Assembly: GCA_022822125.1 (NCBI GenBank)
Contig: JAJECF010000119.1
Span: 1-41,278, forward strand
Origin: Alphaproteobacteria bacterium
GTDB taxonomy: Bacteria > Pseudomonadota > Alphaproteobacteria > Bin95
Direction of reading: 5' to 3'
Length of the DNA stretch: 41,278 nucleotides
Shown piece by piece: positions 17,352 through 26,138 of the stretch. Below the pieces are notes generated by a model. It was not told where the DNA came from. It did not search any database and worked only from the letters and a program-made list of their open reading frames with translations. Position numbers and translations under genes: made by a program. The stretch's first letter is position 1. Each line of letters begins with the position of its first letter.

Positions 17352-18880
17352 CGCTCGGCGCGCCGTCCGTCGACTACCGCCGCATGAACCTCTTCACGCT
17401 GCGGCACGGTCCGCAGGCGGATGGCAGCGTAAAGGCGGGTTCCCTCGAAATTCTCGGTGCTGCGGGCGGCCCGGCCTCGCTGGACAGCCTCGCTGCGCCG
17501 CTCAGGACACTCGGCGATCTGGAGGCGACTCAGGTCGATAGCGCGCCCGAAGCGGCTTTTCCGCTCGAAAATATCGACCTCGTGATTATGAACCCACCTT
17601 TTACGGAGATTGTAAATCAGGGCAGCAAGTTTTCTCGGCCCGTTATCGTTCAGATGCAACAGCATCAAATAGATATTCGGGACAAGATCAGCAATCGAGA
17701 TTCGGAGGCCGGTAACGCAATCAATCACCGTAGCGTTCGTACATTCTTCACTCCGCTTTCCGAGAACTTCTTGCACCGGGAATACGGAGCATTGGCAATG
17801 ATTCTGCCTGCAACTGCTTGCACAGGGGCGGCTGGTCTGGCCGAGAGGAATTTTTTGGCCGACCGTTTCCACATTGAATGGATCGTAACGTCGCATGACC
17901 CGCGCCGTATCAATTTTTCCGAAAATACCGCCATCCATGAATGTCTGCTTATCTGCCGCCGTTATCCGGATAAACGCCGTCAGTCGACAAATTTTATATC
18001 ATTGCATAGAATGCCCAGCAATGCGGAGGAGGCTATGGAAGCCTCTGACTCCATCGTTTCCGGCAGGGGTGAAGATTGGGGTTCGGTTTGTATATGGCCT
18101 TCCAGTCGAGTCGAAGCTGGCGACTGGACACCAGTGCAATGGTTCGATGGAGCACTTGCAGAGGCGATTTTCGAGATCGAGCAGTCTAGCGGTCTGGAGC
18201 CGGCAGGGCAGCGCTTCAAGATTGGGCCTATTGGACAGGTCGTGCGGGTGAATTTTCAGGAATGTGGAGATGATTTTCCCGATGCAGTCCGGGTTTTCTA
18301 CTCAGTCAGCGCCAAATTGCGGCGGACGATGCGGGGAGAGCCGGAGGCGTGGCGACGGCCGAAGCCTGGCAAGGAGGCGCTGGCGCAGCGCTACTGGGCG
18401 CAGCGCAGCCACCTTCTCGTGGCGCAGCGTTTCCGCACTACGAACGGATTGTTGACCGGACTCTGGTCGCCGGAGGCATCGATCGGTTCCGGATGGGTTC
18501 CGGTAGCAGTCGAATCGGGAGAAATTGCCCAAGCTCTTGCCGCTTGGTGGAATTCCACGCCTGCGCGGCTGATGTTGCTTAATCGCCGGAGTAAGACACT
18601 CGATTATCCCGCTTGGTCTCTGGAACAATTGCGCGAAATCCGCATCCCCAAGCCCGACAACCCGGCATGGGGCGCATTGAAGGAAGCCTTCGACGCCACC
18701 TGCGACGACGAATTGCTGCCCATGAAGCAGGCGGAGGAATGCGCGGTGCGGGCCGTGATCGACGAGGCGGCGGCGCTGGCGCTCGGCCTCGCCCCGGATG
18801 TGCTGGCGGACTGGCGCCGCCGGCTGGCGGCGGAGCCGACCGTCAGCAACAGGCCCGCCCCCGGCCCGGATGCGGGCTGA
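17258..18880 (+). CDS. Type ISP-like restriction-modification enzyme, C-terminal part (MTase motif IV and target recognition)
   Basis: About 540 residues continuing the protein above after a frameshift. It begins DESLLHRRLVEDVLCGLDINRHAIQLAACNL, which is methylase motif II/III and follows motif I directly in gamma-class N6-adenine methylases. The catalytic motif IV NPPF is encoded at 17591-17602. LREIRIPKP and an AWWNSTPARLMLL stretch toward the end are typical of target-recognition domains in these enzymes. Composition dips toward AT at 17,580-18,300, as often seen in recombining recognition domains. No good start codon or ribosome site explains it as a separate gene. Joined to the N-terminal part it would make about 1,468 residues, near the Type ISP norm. 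Confidence 0.82.
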   Translation, partial: DESLLHRRLVEDVLCGLDINRHAIQLAACNLTLGAPSVDYRRMNLFTLRHGPQADGSVKAGSLEILGAAGGPASLDSLAAPLRTLGDLEATQVDSAPEAAFPLENIDLVIMNPPFTEIVNQGSKFSRPVIVQMQQHQIDIRDKISNRDSEAGNAINHRSVRTFFTPLSENFLHREYGALAMILPATACTGAAGLAERNFLADRFHIEWIVTSHDPRRINFSENTAIHECLLICRRYPDKRRQSTNFISLHRMPSNAEEAMEASDSIVSGRGEDWGSVCIWPSSRVEAGDWTPVQWFDGALAEAIFEIEQSSGLEPAGQRFKIGPIGQVVRVNFQECGDDFPDAVRVFYSVSAKLRRTMRGEPEAWRRPKPGKEALAQRYWAQRSHLLVAQRFRTTNGLLTGLWSPEASIGSGWVPVAVESGEIAQALAAWWNSTPARLMLLNRRSKTLDYPAWSLEQLREIRIPKPDNPAWGALKEAFDATCDDELLPMKQAEECAVRAVIDEAAALALGLAPDVLADWRRRLAAEPTVSNRPAPGPDAG

Positions 18881-19033
18881 GCACGGCTATCCCGGATCGG
18901 CGCGGCGCCTCGAACAGGGTCCGGAGCGCGGCGGCCGGTCGAAGACGGATAAGAGCATTTTGTTCCTTTATATCATGAAATAATTCCGATAAAGGTCCAA
19001 CCATGGGCAAAATGTGGTATGATGGATGCAGAG

Positions 19034-19062
19034 AGGCGGCTTCCGGGGCCGCCTTTCGCTTT
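19034..19062 (+). terminator. Rho-independent-type terminator after the restriction gene
   Basis: Perfect 7-base stem AGGCGGC (19034-19040) and GCCGCCT (19048-19054) with a 7-base loop, followed by TTCGCTTTT. It lies about 150 bases after the restriction gene stop. It would work on the plus strand; the T-run is interrupted. Confidence 0.55.
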
Positions 19063-19229
19063 TCTGCGCAGGAGAGCGGCCGGGGCCGAAAAAAGCCCCG
19101 GCGGGAGCGGAGGGGAGAACTGCGTCCGCCGTCTCGCGCACGGCAAAGGGACCCGCCGGCGGCGGGAAGATCGGAATGTAGCGGAAGGGAGGCGCGCTAT
19201 GCAGGAACGGGACGACAAACCTTCACCGG

Positions 19230-19270
19230 AGGCATACAGATCATGACATTGCATGACACTTGGCGGGGGC
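19230..19270 (+). repeat. Dispersed repeat A, partial copy
   Basis: Core GATCATGACATTGCATGACA matches the end of the longer copies at 19397-19470 and 34037-34100. Directly followed by repeat B. Confidence 0.55.
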
Positions 19271-19317
19271 CGCCCGTCCCTCGATACGCCGCTGCGCGGC
19301 TACTCGGGATGAGGAGA
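19268..19317 (+). repeat. Dispersed palindromic repeat B
   Basis: CGTCCCTCGATACGC, then a GC-rich inverted core, then GGCTACTCGGGATGAG. The same elements occur reversed at 38906-38950 and in degenerate form at 38806-38883. It can fold into a hairpin around GCCGCTGCGCGGC. Confidence 0.6.
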
Positions 19318-19396
19318 GGAACGGCCGCTGTGCGGCTGCCCGGATCGCGGGCGGCAGCGTGGCATCCTGCATGTGTCGGAACCTTGCGTCGCCGGC

Positions 19397-19470
19397 TTCA
19401 TGCCCGAATCGACAACCACTCATACGCTTTCCGCATGCAGATCATGACATCCCATGACAGTTTGCGGGGG
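19397..19470 (+). repeat. Dispersed repeat A, long copy
   Basis: About 65 bases of clear identity to the reverse complement of 34037-34100. Both have AATCGACAACC, then CTCAT-CGC-TTCCGCATG, then ATCATGACAT and CATGACA in the same order and spacing. It is not part of a recognisable gene in either place. Confidence 0.65.
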
Positions 19471-19478
19471 CGGCGGGA

Positions 19479-21632
19479 TTATGCGAGGGCGGCGGCGCGC
19501 AGCCTGTCAGGCGTGAAGGGAATACGCCGCAGCCTGAGCCCGGTCGCGGCGTGAACGGCATTGGCGATGGCGGCCGCCGTGGGGCCGGCCGTGGCCTCGC
19601 CGGCGCCGAGGAAGGGTTGCCGGCCGGGGTCGATCAGGACGGTTTCGAACGCCGGCGCATTGTCGAAGCCCAGGATCGGATAGCTGTCCCAGTCCCGGCT
19701 CGCAATGCCGTCCCGGTCGAACGCCACGGCTTCGTGGAGGGTCCAGCTTGCCGCCTGGATCACCCCGCCTTCGAGCTGGGCCGTGAGGCCGGCCCGGTCC
19801 ACAATCTCGCCCGCATCGGCCGCAATGACGCAGCGCTCCAGCCGGATGTCGCCGGCATCGCTGACCGAGACCTCCATGACAACAGCGGCATAGGCGGCGC
19901 TGTTCTTGTATTGCGCGAATCCGAGCCCGCGCCCGCAGCCGTCGGGACAGTCCGCGCCGGCAGGGTCGAGACGCGCGGCGGCAGCCTCGATCACCGCCCG
20001 GCCGCGCGGGTCGGAAAGATGGTCCAGCCGGAAGGACACGGGGTCGCGGCCCGCTTCCGCTGCAAGCTCGTCCATGAAGGACTCGATGGCGAACACATTG
20101 GCGTAGGCGCCGAGCGAGCGCAGCGCCGAGACCCGGAGCGGCATGTCCCGCACGAGATGCTTGACCAGGCGCTTGTCGGGCAGGTCGTAAAGCGGGTCCA
20201 GATTGCGGTGGATGCCCATATGGGGCGCCATCGCCGGGCCCATGACGGGCGGGGCCAGCGGCTCAGCCAGGAAACGCGCGGAGAGGAGGCGCGCCGCGCC
20301 CATCCTGTTCGGCCCCGGCCGGGGCCGCATGGAATAGGTGTCGCTGAAGGTCTCGTGAGACCAGGAGGCGATCCTGCCTTCGCCGTCGAGGCTCGCGCGA
20401 AGGTCCATCGAGGCGCAGGACCCGTAGGGCTCCCAGCAATGTTCCTCCTCGCGCGTCCATTTGAGCAGCACGGGCCTGCCGGGCAAGGCGCGGGCGATGA
20501 TGGCGGCGTCAAACGCCGCATCGTCCGCGCCGTTATGGCCGTAGCAACCCGCCCCCGGCGCATGGGCGACACGGATGGCTTCCGGCTCCATGCCGAACGC
20601 CTCGGCGAGCGCAAGACGCAGGACATAGACGCCCTGGCTGTGGCTGTGGACCGTCAACCGGCCGCCGGCGAATTCCGCCATCGCCGCCGACGGGCCGAGC
20701 GAGCCGTGCATCTGGTACGGCCGCTCATAGCGGGCCTCGAGCGTGGCGACAGCGCCGGCCGGCGATGGGCCGGGCGGCGGCGCCGATGCATCGACCGGCG
20801 CGCCGTCAATGACAGGCAGGCTCACCCGCTCATTGGCGCGGAGGCTCTCATAGATGTCGCCGGAAGCAAGCCCGCCGCCCGAATTCCAGGATGCCGCGGC
20901 GGCAAGGCGCTCCGCCGCCCTGACAGCCGCATATTCGTCCGCCGCCGCCGCGGCGAGGAAACTGCCGTCGCGCACGACCTCGACGCCTTCCTCCGCGAGG
21001 CGCGAAACTGTCGCCTCGTCCAGAGCCGCGAGCCGGGCATGATAGTGCGGTGGACGCACGGTGCGCGCATGCAGCATGCCGGGCAGGCTCAGATCATGCA
21101 GGAAATGCGGGCGGCCGCGAACGATGTCCTCCAGCCCCCGTGCTCCTGCTGTCCCGCCGACATGGCTCAATGCCTCGCGCGGCCTGAGCCGCGCTTCCGG
21201 ATCGACGTCGATGCCGAGCGGCCTGCCGGCGGCGAGCTCCCAGTAGTCGGTCCTCCGGTTGGTGGCGCGCGCATGGATGGCGCCGTCATCGACCTCCAGA
21301 GTTGCGACATCGACATCCAGCATAGCCGCAGCCCGCTCCAGCAGGTGACGCCGCGCCGTGGCCGCCGCCAGGCGGACCGCATTGCCGCTCTGGGCCATGG
21401 ACTGGCTGCCGGAGGTAAAGCCTTCATCCGGCGAGAGGCCGGTTTCGACACGAAGAACCTGCACCCGGCCGGGGTCGATATCGAGTTCATCCGCAACCAG
21501 CAGGGCCACGGCGGTCGAGATGCGCTGGCCGATATCGACCTTGCCGCTGCGGACGGTGACCGTCCCGCCGGCCTCGAAGGCGAGCCAGTCATCGAGCGCC
21601 GGGTTGGCGGCGAAGCTCGGATTAGGCGCCAT
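19479..21632 (-). CDS. Molybdenum hydroxylase large subunit (xanthine dehydrogenase/nicotinate dehydrogenase family)
   Basis: 717 residues from the ATG at 21632, which overlaps the Fe-S subunit stop by 11 bases. It binds molybdopterin cytosine dinucleotide and hydroxylates a heterocycle or aldehyde using water. Supporting segments: TVTVRSGKVDIGQRIST near residue 22, GSQSMAQSGNAVR near 77, and a middle region resembling the aldehyde oxidase a/b hammerhead, with GMLHARTVRPPHYHARL. It ends with the family active-site glutamate in LGAGEATAGPTAAAIANAVHAATG. Like nicotinate and isoquinoline dehydrogenases it has no FAD subunit next to it. Length is average to short. Confidence 0.88.
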   Translation of the reverse strand: MAPNPSFAANPALDDWLAFEAGGTVTVRSGKVDIGQRISTAVALLVADELDIDPGRVQVLRVETGLSPDEGFTSGSQSMAQSGNAVRLAAATARRHLLERAAAMLDVDVATLEVDDGAIHARATNRRTDYWELAAGRPLGIDVDPEARLRPREALSHVGGTAGARGLEDIVRGRPHFLHDLSLPGMLHARTVRPPHYHARLAALDEATVSRLAEEGVEVVRDGSFLAAAAADEYAAVRAAERLAAAASWNSGGGLASGDIYESLRANERVSLPVIDGAPVDASAPPPGPSPAGAVATLEARYERPYQMHGSLGPSAAMAEFAGGRLTVHSHSQGVYVLRLALAEAFGMEPEAIRVAHAPGAGCYGHNGADDAAFDAAIIARALPGRPVLLKWTREEEHCWEPYGSCASMDLRASLDGEGRIASWSHETFSDTYSMRPRPGPNRMGAARLLSARFLAEPLAPPVMGPAMAPHMGIHRNLDPLYDLPDKRLVKHLVRDMPLRVSALRSLGAYANVFAIESFMDELAAEAGRDPVSFRLDHLSDPRGRAVIEAAAARLDPAGADCPDGCGRGLGFAQYKNSAAYAAVVMEVSVSDAGDIRLERCVIAADAGEIVDRAGLTAQLEGGVIQAASWTLHEAVAFDRDGIASRDWDSYPILGFDNAPAFETVLIDPGRQPFLGAGEATAGPTAAAIANAVHAATGLRLRRIPFTPDRLRAAALA

Positions 21633-22095
21633 CGGCCGCCTCGGCCAGGAGCCGGTCCACCGCCCGCAGCACATCGGCATGCGCGCCGCAGCGGCAGAGA
21701 TGGCCCCGAAGCGCCTCGACCGCCCCTTGCCGGGCCGGGCGTTCCGCCGCTTGAAGATATGCGGTCAACGCCACGATCAGGCCGCTCGTGCAATAGCCGC
21801 ATTGCGCGGCGCCGGCTTCGAGGAAAGCGCGTTGCACGGGGTTGAGCGTCCCGCCTTTCGCAAGGCCCTCCACCGTCGTGATGGCGCGCCCCTCGAATTC
21901 CGAGACGGCCCGGACGCAGCTCAACACCTTTTCGCCATCGGCCATGACGGCGCAGGCGCCGCACTGTTCCAGCCCGCAGCCAAGCTTCGCGCCCATCAGG
22001 CCGAGCCGGTTGCGCAACACATAGATCAGCGGCGTTGCGGGATCGGCCTCGACCTCGCGGACCGCACCATTGACCTCGAGAACGACCTTATCCAT
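21622..22095 (-). CDS. (2Fe-2S) subunit of the molybdenum hydroxylase
   Basis: 157 residues. An N-terminal plant-ferredoxin-type cluster motif, GCGLEQCGACAVMADG with a later LSCVRA cysteine, lies at about residues 39-60. A C-terminal helical second cluster site follows, with AQCGYCTSGLIVAL near 98 and GHLCRCGAHADVL near 130. It passes electrons from the Mo centre to the next carrier. The ATG at 22095 directly follows the stop of the upstream Fe-S oxidoreductase; its end overlaps the large subunit by 11 bases. Confidence 0.93.
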   Translation of the reverse strand: MDKVVLEVNGAVREVEADPATPLIYVLRNRLGLMGAKLGCGLEQCGACAVMADGEKVLSCVRAVSEFEGRAITTVEGLAKGGTLNPVQRAFLEAGAAQCGYCTSGLIVALTAYLQAAERPARQGAVEALRGHLCRCGAHADVLRAVDRLLAEAADGA

Positions 22096-23400
22096 TCACC
22101 GCGGCCGGACAAGCTCGTCCAGGCCGCCCGCAAATTCCCGGCTCGCCAGCATGTCGGGGAGCAGCGAGGCGAGCCATTCGGGATCGACCGACGCGGCGTT
22201 CCGCGCCAGCATCGGCTGGCTGCGCGCCGCCAGCGCCTGCCAGTCGCCGGCCATCCGCCAGCCGGCGAGCAGGTCCGCGCGCGGTTCGCCGCCAAGGGCG
22301 CGCACGAGGAAGTCGGTGAAGTTGACGACCGGCGGCCCCTGCGTCTCGGCGGCGGCTGACAGCTGCGCATGGCAGCCGTGGTAAAGCGAGACCAAAGCCT
22401 CCGCCCCCGTCTCCTCGGCCATCGCATAGGTCGCCCTGCGCCGTTCCGCCTTCAGGCCGGGAGAGCGGTCCTGGCCGGAGCCGCCGCAGGTATATCCCGA
22501 CTCCCACGCGATGCCGGCGATTTCGAGCCCGGGCACATCGCCCAGCAGCCGGGCGACATTCTTGCCGAGGTCCGCCATGCCCTCATGCGCGTGAAGCAGG
22601 ACCCGCATCGGGACTTCCGTCGTATAGAGGCTGCGCAACCGGTCCTCGTGCTCGACCAGATAGCCGGTCACATGTTCGAAGGCGAACGCCGCCTCCCCGT
22701 AGCCTTCCACCGTTTCGCCCAGGTGAAGCTGGCAGGAGGGGCACCAGCTCAGCACCCGCTCAGGCTGGAACCCCCCGAAGCGCTTCAGCGTCCCGTCGGT
22801 CACGCGTCCGCCGTCGTCCGTCTCGCCTTCCCACTTGGTGTGGATGATGCCGCAGCAGGCGGCCGGGCCGCCGAGGACTTCGTAATCGACCTCTATGGCG
22901 TCGAGCACATACATCGCGTTGAACAGCAAGTGCGGCGTGCGCACGGCGTTGCAGCCGACATAGAAGACCACCGGGACGGACCGGGGGCGCGGCGGCTGCA
23001 ACAGCTTGGCCAGGTCCGCCGGCGCAAGCTGCATCGCCGCCATCAGGCGAATAGCGCGCGCCATCTTGCGGAAGAGCTGCGGCGTATCCGAGTGCGTTTC
23101 GGCGGATTTGCCGGCGGCCAGCATGACCATGTTGCGCGGATTGACGCCCTCCGGACAAGCGGGGATGCACGCGCCGCATCCGTTGCATTGATGCACCCAG
23201 CCCGCCGCCGCCCCGTCCAGCCGGCCGCCCTCCCGCAACACTTGCAACACGCCGCTCAGGACCGTTTGCGGGTCCGCGTTCGAAATCCCGACATGGGGAA
23301 TGACGGGACAGGCTTCGACGCAGCCGCCGCAGCTTGTGCATGCCGCAAGGATTTCATCCGCCCGGTCGGCCAGGAAGGACGTCAGCGGATGGTCCGGCAT
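22096..23400 (-). CDS. CCG-domain Fe-S oxidoreductase (HdrD/GlpC-like)
   Basis: 434 residues. Two ferredoxin-type 4Fe-4S motifs at the N-terminus, CTSCGGCVEACP near 21-32 and CNGCGACIPACP near 72-83. Two cysteine-rich CCG-type modules follow: VGCN with GGPAACCG and WCPSCQ, then TCGGSGQ and YHGCHAQL. Relatives (HdrD, GlpC, LutA) move electrons between quinones, thiols or flavins. Placed immediately upstream of, and abutting, the Mo hydroxylase subunits, it probably takes their electrons in place of an FAD or cytochrome subunit. That link is inferred from gene order. Confidence 0.85.
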   Translation of the reverse strand: MPDHPLTSFLADRADEILAACTSCGGCVEACPVIPHVGISNADPQTVLSGVLQVLREGGRLDGAAAGWVHQCNGCGACIPACPEGVNPRNMVMLAAGKSAETHSDTPQLFRKMARAIRLMAAMQLAPADLAKLLQPPRPRSVPVVFYVGCNAVRTPHLLFNAMYVLDAIEVDYEVLGGPAACCGIIHTKWEGETDDGGRVTDGTLKRFGGFQPERVLSWCPSCQLHLGETVEGYGEAAFAFEHVTGYLVEHEDRLRSLYTTEVPMRVLLHAHEGMADLGKNVARLLGDVPGLEIAGIAWESGYTCGGSGQDRSPGLKAERRRATYAMAEETGAEALVSLYHGCHAQLSAAAETQGPPVVNFTDFLVRALGGEPRADLLAGWRMAGDWQALAARSQPMLARNAASVDPEWLASLLPDMLASREFAGGLDELVRPR

Positions 23401-23427
23401 CTGCGCCTCCCTAAACGCCCCGCCCGT

Positions 23428-24465
23428 TCAGGCCGCGGCCTCGGCCAGCACGCGGATCGCCTCGGGCGTCGCGCCGGTCAACGCAATGCCGGCAATGCGG
23501 CCGGCGGCGATTGCGTCCTTCCAGGCGCCCAGGCGGTCCCGGATACGCGCCTTGTCGCCGAGCAGCGCCACGCCGTCCACCAGTTCGTCCGGCAGCGCCG
23601 CCGTCGCTTCCTTGCGCTGGCCGGAAAGGAACAGGTCCTGCACCTTGCGCGCCTCGTCCTCATAGCCCATGCGCTTGACATAGTCGTTGTAGAAGTTCTT
23701 GTCGCGCGCGCCCATACCGCCGACATAGAAGGCGAGATGCTCGCGCACCGGGGCGCGGCAGGCCTCCAGGTCGTCGCCCACGCGGATCGGCACAAACGGC
23801 ACGACCTCGAAATCCCCGGCAGCCTTGCCGTTCCCGGCCCTGGCGAGACCTTCGGCGATCGGCTCGCCGAAGACATCGCGCTCGGGGTCCATGAACACCG
23901 GGATCACCCCGTCGGCCACCTCCGCCGCGGTCCGCACGCCGGCCGGCGTGATCGCGGCGGTATAAATCTTCAGGTCCGGATCGGGATGCAGGATGGTCTT
24001 GAGCGGCTTGCCGAGCCCTGTGGCGCCCGGTCCGTGATAGGGGATGTCGTAATGTTCGCCGTGATGCTCCAGCACGCCGTCGCGCTTCAGGATCTGGCGG
24101 ATGATCGAGATATATTCGCGCGTGCGCGCCAGCGGCTTGCCGAACGGCACGCCGTGCCAGCCTTCGATCACCTGCGGGCCCGACGGGCCGATGCCGAGCA
24201 CGAAGCGCCCGCCGGACATCTCCTGCAGCGTCATCGAAGTCATGGCCGCAAGCGCGGGCGAGCGCGACTGCATCTGGATGATGGCCGTGCCCACCTTGAT
24301 GCGCGAGGTCTGCGCAAGGAGCCAGGCGGCGGGCGAGATCGCATCCGTCCCCCAGGCCTCCGAGGTCCAGCACATCTCGTAACCGAGACGCTCGGCCTCC
24401 TGCACAAGCGCCACCTTGTCCGCCATGTCGCCGCCGCTGTAGCCGAGCGTGATGCCGAGCCGCAT
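23428..24465 (-). CDS. LLM-class F420/flavin-dependent oxidoreductase
   Basis: 345 residues, luciferase-like TIM barrel. Motifs: MRLGITLGYSGG at the start, EMCWTSEAWGTDAISP near 30-45, GTAIIQMQSRSPALAAM near 60, GRFVLGIGPSGPQVIEGWHG near 87, and a later PIRVGDD segment. The strong GPSGPQVxEGWxG type is common in F420-dependent oxidoreductases of actinobacteria and proteobacteria. It is the first gene of the minus-strand unit leading into the Fe-S and Mo hydroxylase genes, 27 bases upstream of the Fe-S protein, which suggests one catabolic pathway. Confidence 0.9.
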   Translation of the reverse strand: MRLGITLGYSGGDMADKVALVQEAERLGYEMCWTSEAWGTDAISPAAWLLAQTSRIKVGTAIIQMQSRSPALAAMTSMTLQEMSGGRFVLGIGPSGPQVIEGWHGVPFGKPLARTREYISIIRQILKRDGVLEHHGEHYDIPYHGPGATGLGKPLKTILHPDPDLKIYTAAITPAGVRTAAEVADGVIPVFMDPERDVFGEPIAEGLARAGNGKAAGDFEVVPFVPIRVGDDLEACRAPVREHLAFYVGGMGARDKNFYNDYVKRMGYEDEARKVQDLFLSGQRKEATAALPDELVDGVALLGDKARIRDRLGAWKDAIAAGRIAGIALTGATPEAIRVLAEAAA

Positions 24466-24555
24466 CGTTTGCCTCCCCCGAAATCGTCGCGGGCGACCTT
24501 AGCGGCAAACCGTCTTCCACGCTATCCTCGCTCATCGCAGACGAGGATGGCGGGC

Positions 24556-25287
24556 ATGGCCAGCGAACGGGAACGGGCAAGCGCTGCGGGGCGGCGGCAA
24601 ATCGGCAATGCGGAGGTGGCGCAGACCCATTGGGAGGGCTTCGAGGGCAGCACCCTCACCGGCTCGAAAACGGTCGTGGAGCCCGTGGACCCGGACCGGG
24701 ACGCCGCCGGCCTTTACACCGCCGGCATCGAGGGCGAGGAGCCCGACCGCATATGGGATTATCTCGGCTACGGCCCGTTCGCCGGCGCGGACGCCGTGCA
24801 TGAATGGCTCACCGGCTGTGCGGCGTCGCAGGACCCGCTCTTCATGGTCTATCGCGACCGCGACACCGGGCGGCCCGGTGGCATGGGCAGCTTCATGGAG
24901 ATCAGGCAGGCCGCCGGCGTTGCGGAAATCGGCAATATCTGGTTCGGCCGCGCCTGGCAGCGCGACATCCGCGCAACCGAAGTGCTCTCGCTGATGATGC
25001 GCCATGTTCTGGAGACGCGCGGCTACCGGCGGCTCGAATGGAAATGCAACGCGCTGAACGCTCCTTCCCGCTCGGCGGCGCTCCGGCTCGGCTTTCGCTA
25101 TGAGGGCCTCTTCCTCAACCACATGATCGTGAAGGGCCGGAGCCGCGACACGGCCTGGTTCTCGCTGACCGACGAGGAATGGCCCGCCGTCCGCGAAGCT
25201 CACGCCCGCTGGTTCGCACCGGGGAACTTCGACGCCGACGGCCGGCAGAAGGTCTCGCTCAGCGAGCTTACCCGCGCGCTTTGGTAA
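24556..25287 (+). CDS. GNAT-family N-acetyltransferase (RimJ/RimL-like)
   Basis: 243 residues from the ATG at 24556 (an ATG nine bases upstream is also possible). It shows the RimL-type pattern: VEPVDPDRDAAGLY near 40, FMVYRDRDTGRPGGMGSFMEIRQ near 97, the central strand VAEIGNIWFGRAWQRDIRATEVLSLMMRHVLE near 122, WKCNALNAPSRSAALRLGFRYEGLF near 163, and W-S-L-T-D-E-E-W near the end. It transfers acetyl from acetyl-CoA to an amine; substrate unknown. Divergent from the LLM oxidoreductase. Confidence 0.9.
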   Translation: MASERERASAAGRRQIGNAEVAQTHWEGFEGSTLTGSKTVVEPVDPDRDAAGLYTAGIEGEEPDRIWDYLGYGPFAGADAVHEWLTGCAASQDPLFMVYRDRDTGRPGGMGSFMEIRQAAGVAEIGNIWFGRAWQRDIRATEVLSLMMRHVLETRGYRRLEWKCNALNAPSRSAALRLGFRYEGLFLNHMIVKGRSRDTAWFSLTDEEWPAVREAHARWFAPGNFDADGRQKVSLSELTRALW

Positions 25288-25317
25288 GGCGGGCGCCGTC
25301 AGGCAGCGCGATCGGGT

Positions 25318-25878
25318 TCAGAACTCCCCCTCAAGGCGCTTGTATCCCTGAACGAGAGAGTTATTGGTGCGCACGACATCCTCCGAGAACTCGGAGGCAT
25401 CGGCCGTGACCTTCGGGATGGCGGCGAGATCGGTGCGGGGTCCGATGCGCTGTGTCGAGGGGACGCAGAAACCGGGCGGCAGGTCGCGGCCATCGACCAC
25501 CGCATTGTGCTCCACGACACAGCCTTCACCCACGGCGCAGTTGAACAGCACGCTGTTGAAGCCGATGAAAACGCCGTCGCCCACCGTGCAGGGGCCGTGG
25601 ACAATCGCGCGATGCGCGATCGAAGTCCGCTCGCCGATGGTGACTGCCGCGCCGGACTTGGAGTGGATGACTACACCATCCTGAATGTTCGAATGCGCAC
25701 CGATGACAATGGCCTCCATATGGCCTTTTGCATCGACCTCGTCGGCACGGATCACCGCATAGGGTCCGATAAAGACATTCCCGTTTACGATCACGCGACC
25801 GCAGAGAATGGCAGTGGGGTCGACAAACGCGCTCTCATGGACGACCGGCATGTCGCCGCGCGGATTTCTGCGGATCAT
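25318..25878 (-). CDS. Gamma-class carbonic anhydrase-like protein
   Basis: 186 residues forming a left-handed beta-helix of hexapeptide repeats ([18 protein letters not shown] onward). The three metal-binding histidines of the family are present: one in QDGVVIHSK and two in [12 protein letters not shown]. It would hydrate CO2 reversibly; gamma enzymes can use iron or cobalt in place of zinc. The start at 25878 overlaps the yidD stop by four bases (ATGA). It is the last gene of the zur operon. A carbonic anhydrase that tolerates other metals fits a zinc-starvation operon. That reading is inferred. Confidence 0.88.
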   Translation of the reverse strand: MIRRNPRGDMPVVHESAFVDPTAILCGRVIVNGNVFIGPYAVIRADEVDAKGHMEAIVIGAHSNIQDGVVIHSKSGAAVTIGERTSIAHRAIVHGPCTVGDGVFIGFNSVLFNCAVGEGCVVEHNAVVDGRDLPPGFCVPSTQRIGPRTDLAAIPKVTADASEFSEDVVRTNNSLVQGYKRLEGEF

Positions 25879-26138
25879 CGAGACGCCGCTCCCCCTCGCT
25901 GCGCCTTCGCAGGCGGTACCGGGTCCAGGCCGCCCGGATGCCAGGGGTGACAGCGCAACAGGCGGCCGACCGTCAGCCAGCCGCCACGGACGAGGCCGTG
26001 CTGCCGCAAGGCTTCGATGGCATAGGCCGAGCAGCTCGGCGTAAAGCGGCAGTTGGAGCCAAGCAGCGGCGACAATAGATACTGATAGATGCGGATGAGC
26101 AGGATCAGGCCCAGGGCGGGGAGTTTGATCATGTCCAT
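25875..26138 (-). CDS. yidD: Membrane protein insertion efficiency factor YidD
   Basis: 87 residues (or 85 from the ATG at 26132). A short apolar helix [22 protein letters not shown] is followed by the family signature [16 protein letters not shown] and [24 protein letters not shown]. Normally found beside rnpA/yidC, where it helps inner-membrane protein insertion. Here it lies inside the zur operon instead, overlapping both neighbours. Confidence 0.93.
   Translation of the reverse strand: MDMIKLPALGLILLIRIYQYLLSPLLGSNCRFTPSCSAYAIEALRQHGLVRGGWLTVGRLLRCHPWHPGGLDPVPPAKAQRGGAASR

Larger units (their letters stand above)
18881..19478. other. Non-coding gap with dispersed repeats
   Basis: About 600 bases between the convergent restriction and molybdenum hydroxylase genes. 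It holds a terminator-like hairpin (19034-19062), one partial and one long copy of repeat A (19230-19270 and 19397-19470) and one copy of the palindromic repeat B (19268-19317). Open frames here are made of the repeats themselves and look non-genic. No RNA gene is recognised. Confidence 0.6.

Noticed and set aside
18956..19030. A small RNA driven from a TATGAT element near 19018
   Set aside because: The next terminator begins within about 15 bases, too short for a plausible transcript, and no -35 is convincing.
19551..24546. Very long plus-strand open frames opposite the Mo hydroxylase and Fe-S genes
   Set aside because: They are antisense shadows caused by high GC and few stops; the minus-strand frames contain complete family motifs. 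Only the GNAT part from 24556 of the long frame ending at 25287 is real.
25318..25878. Gamma carbonic anhydrase as an inactive relative
   Set aside because: All three metal-binding histidines are present.
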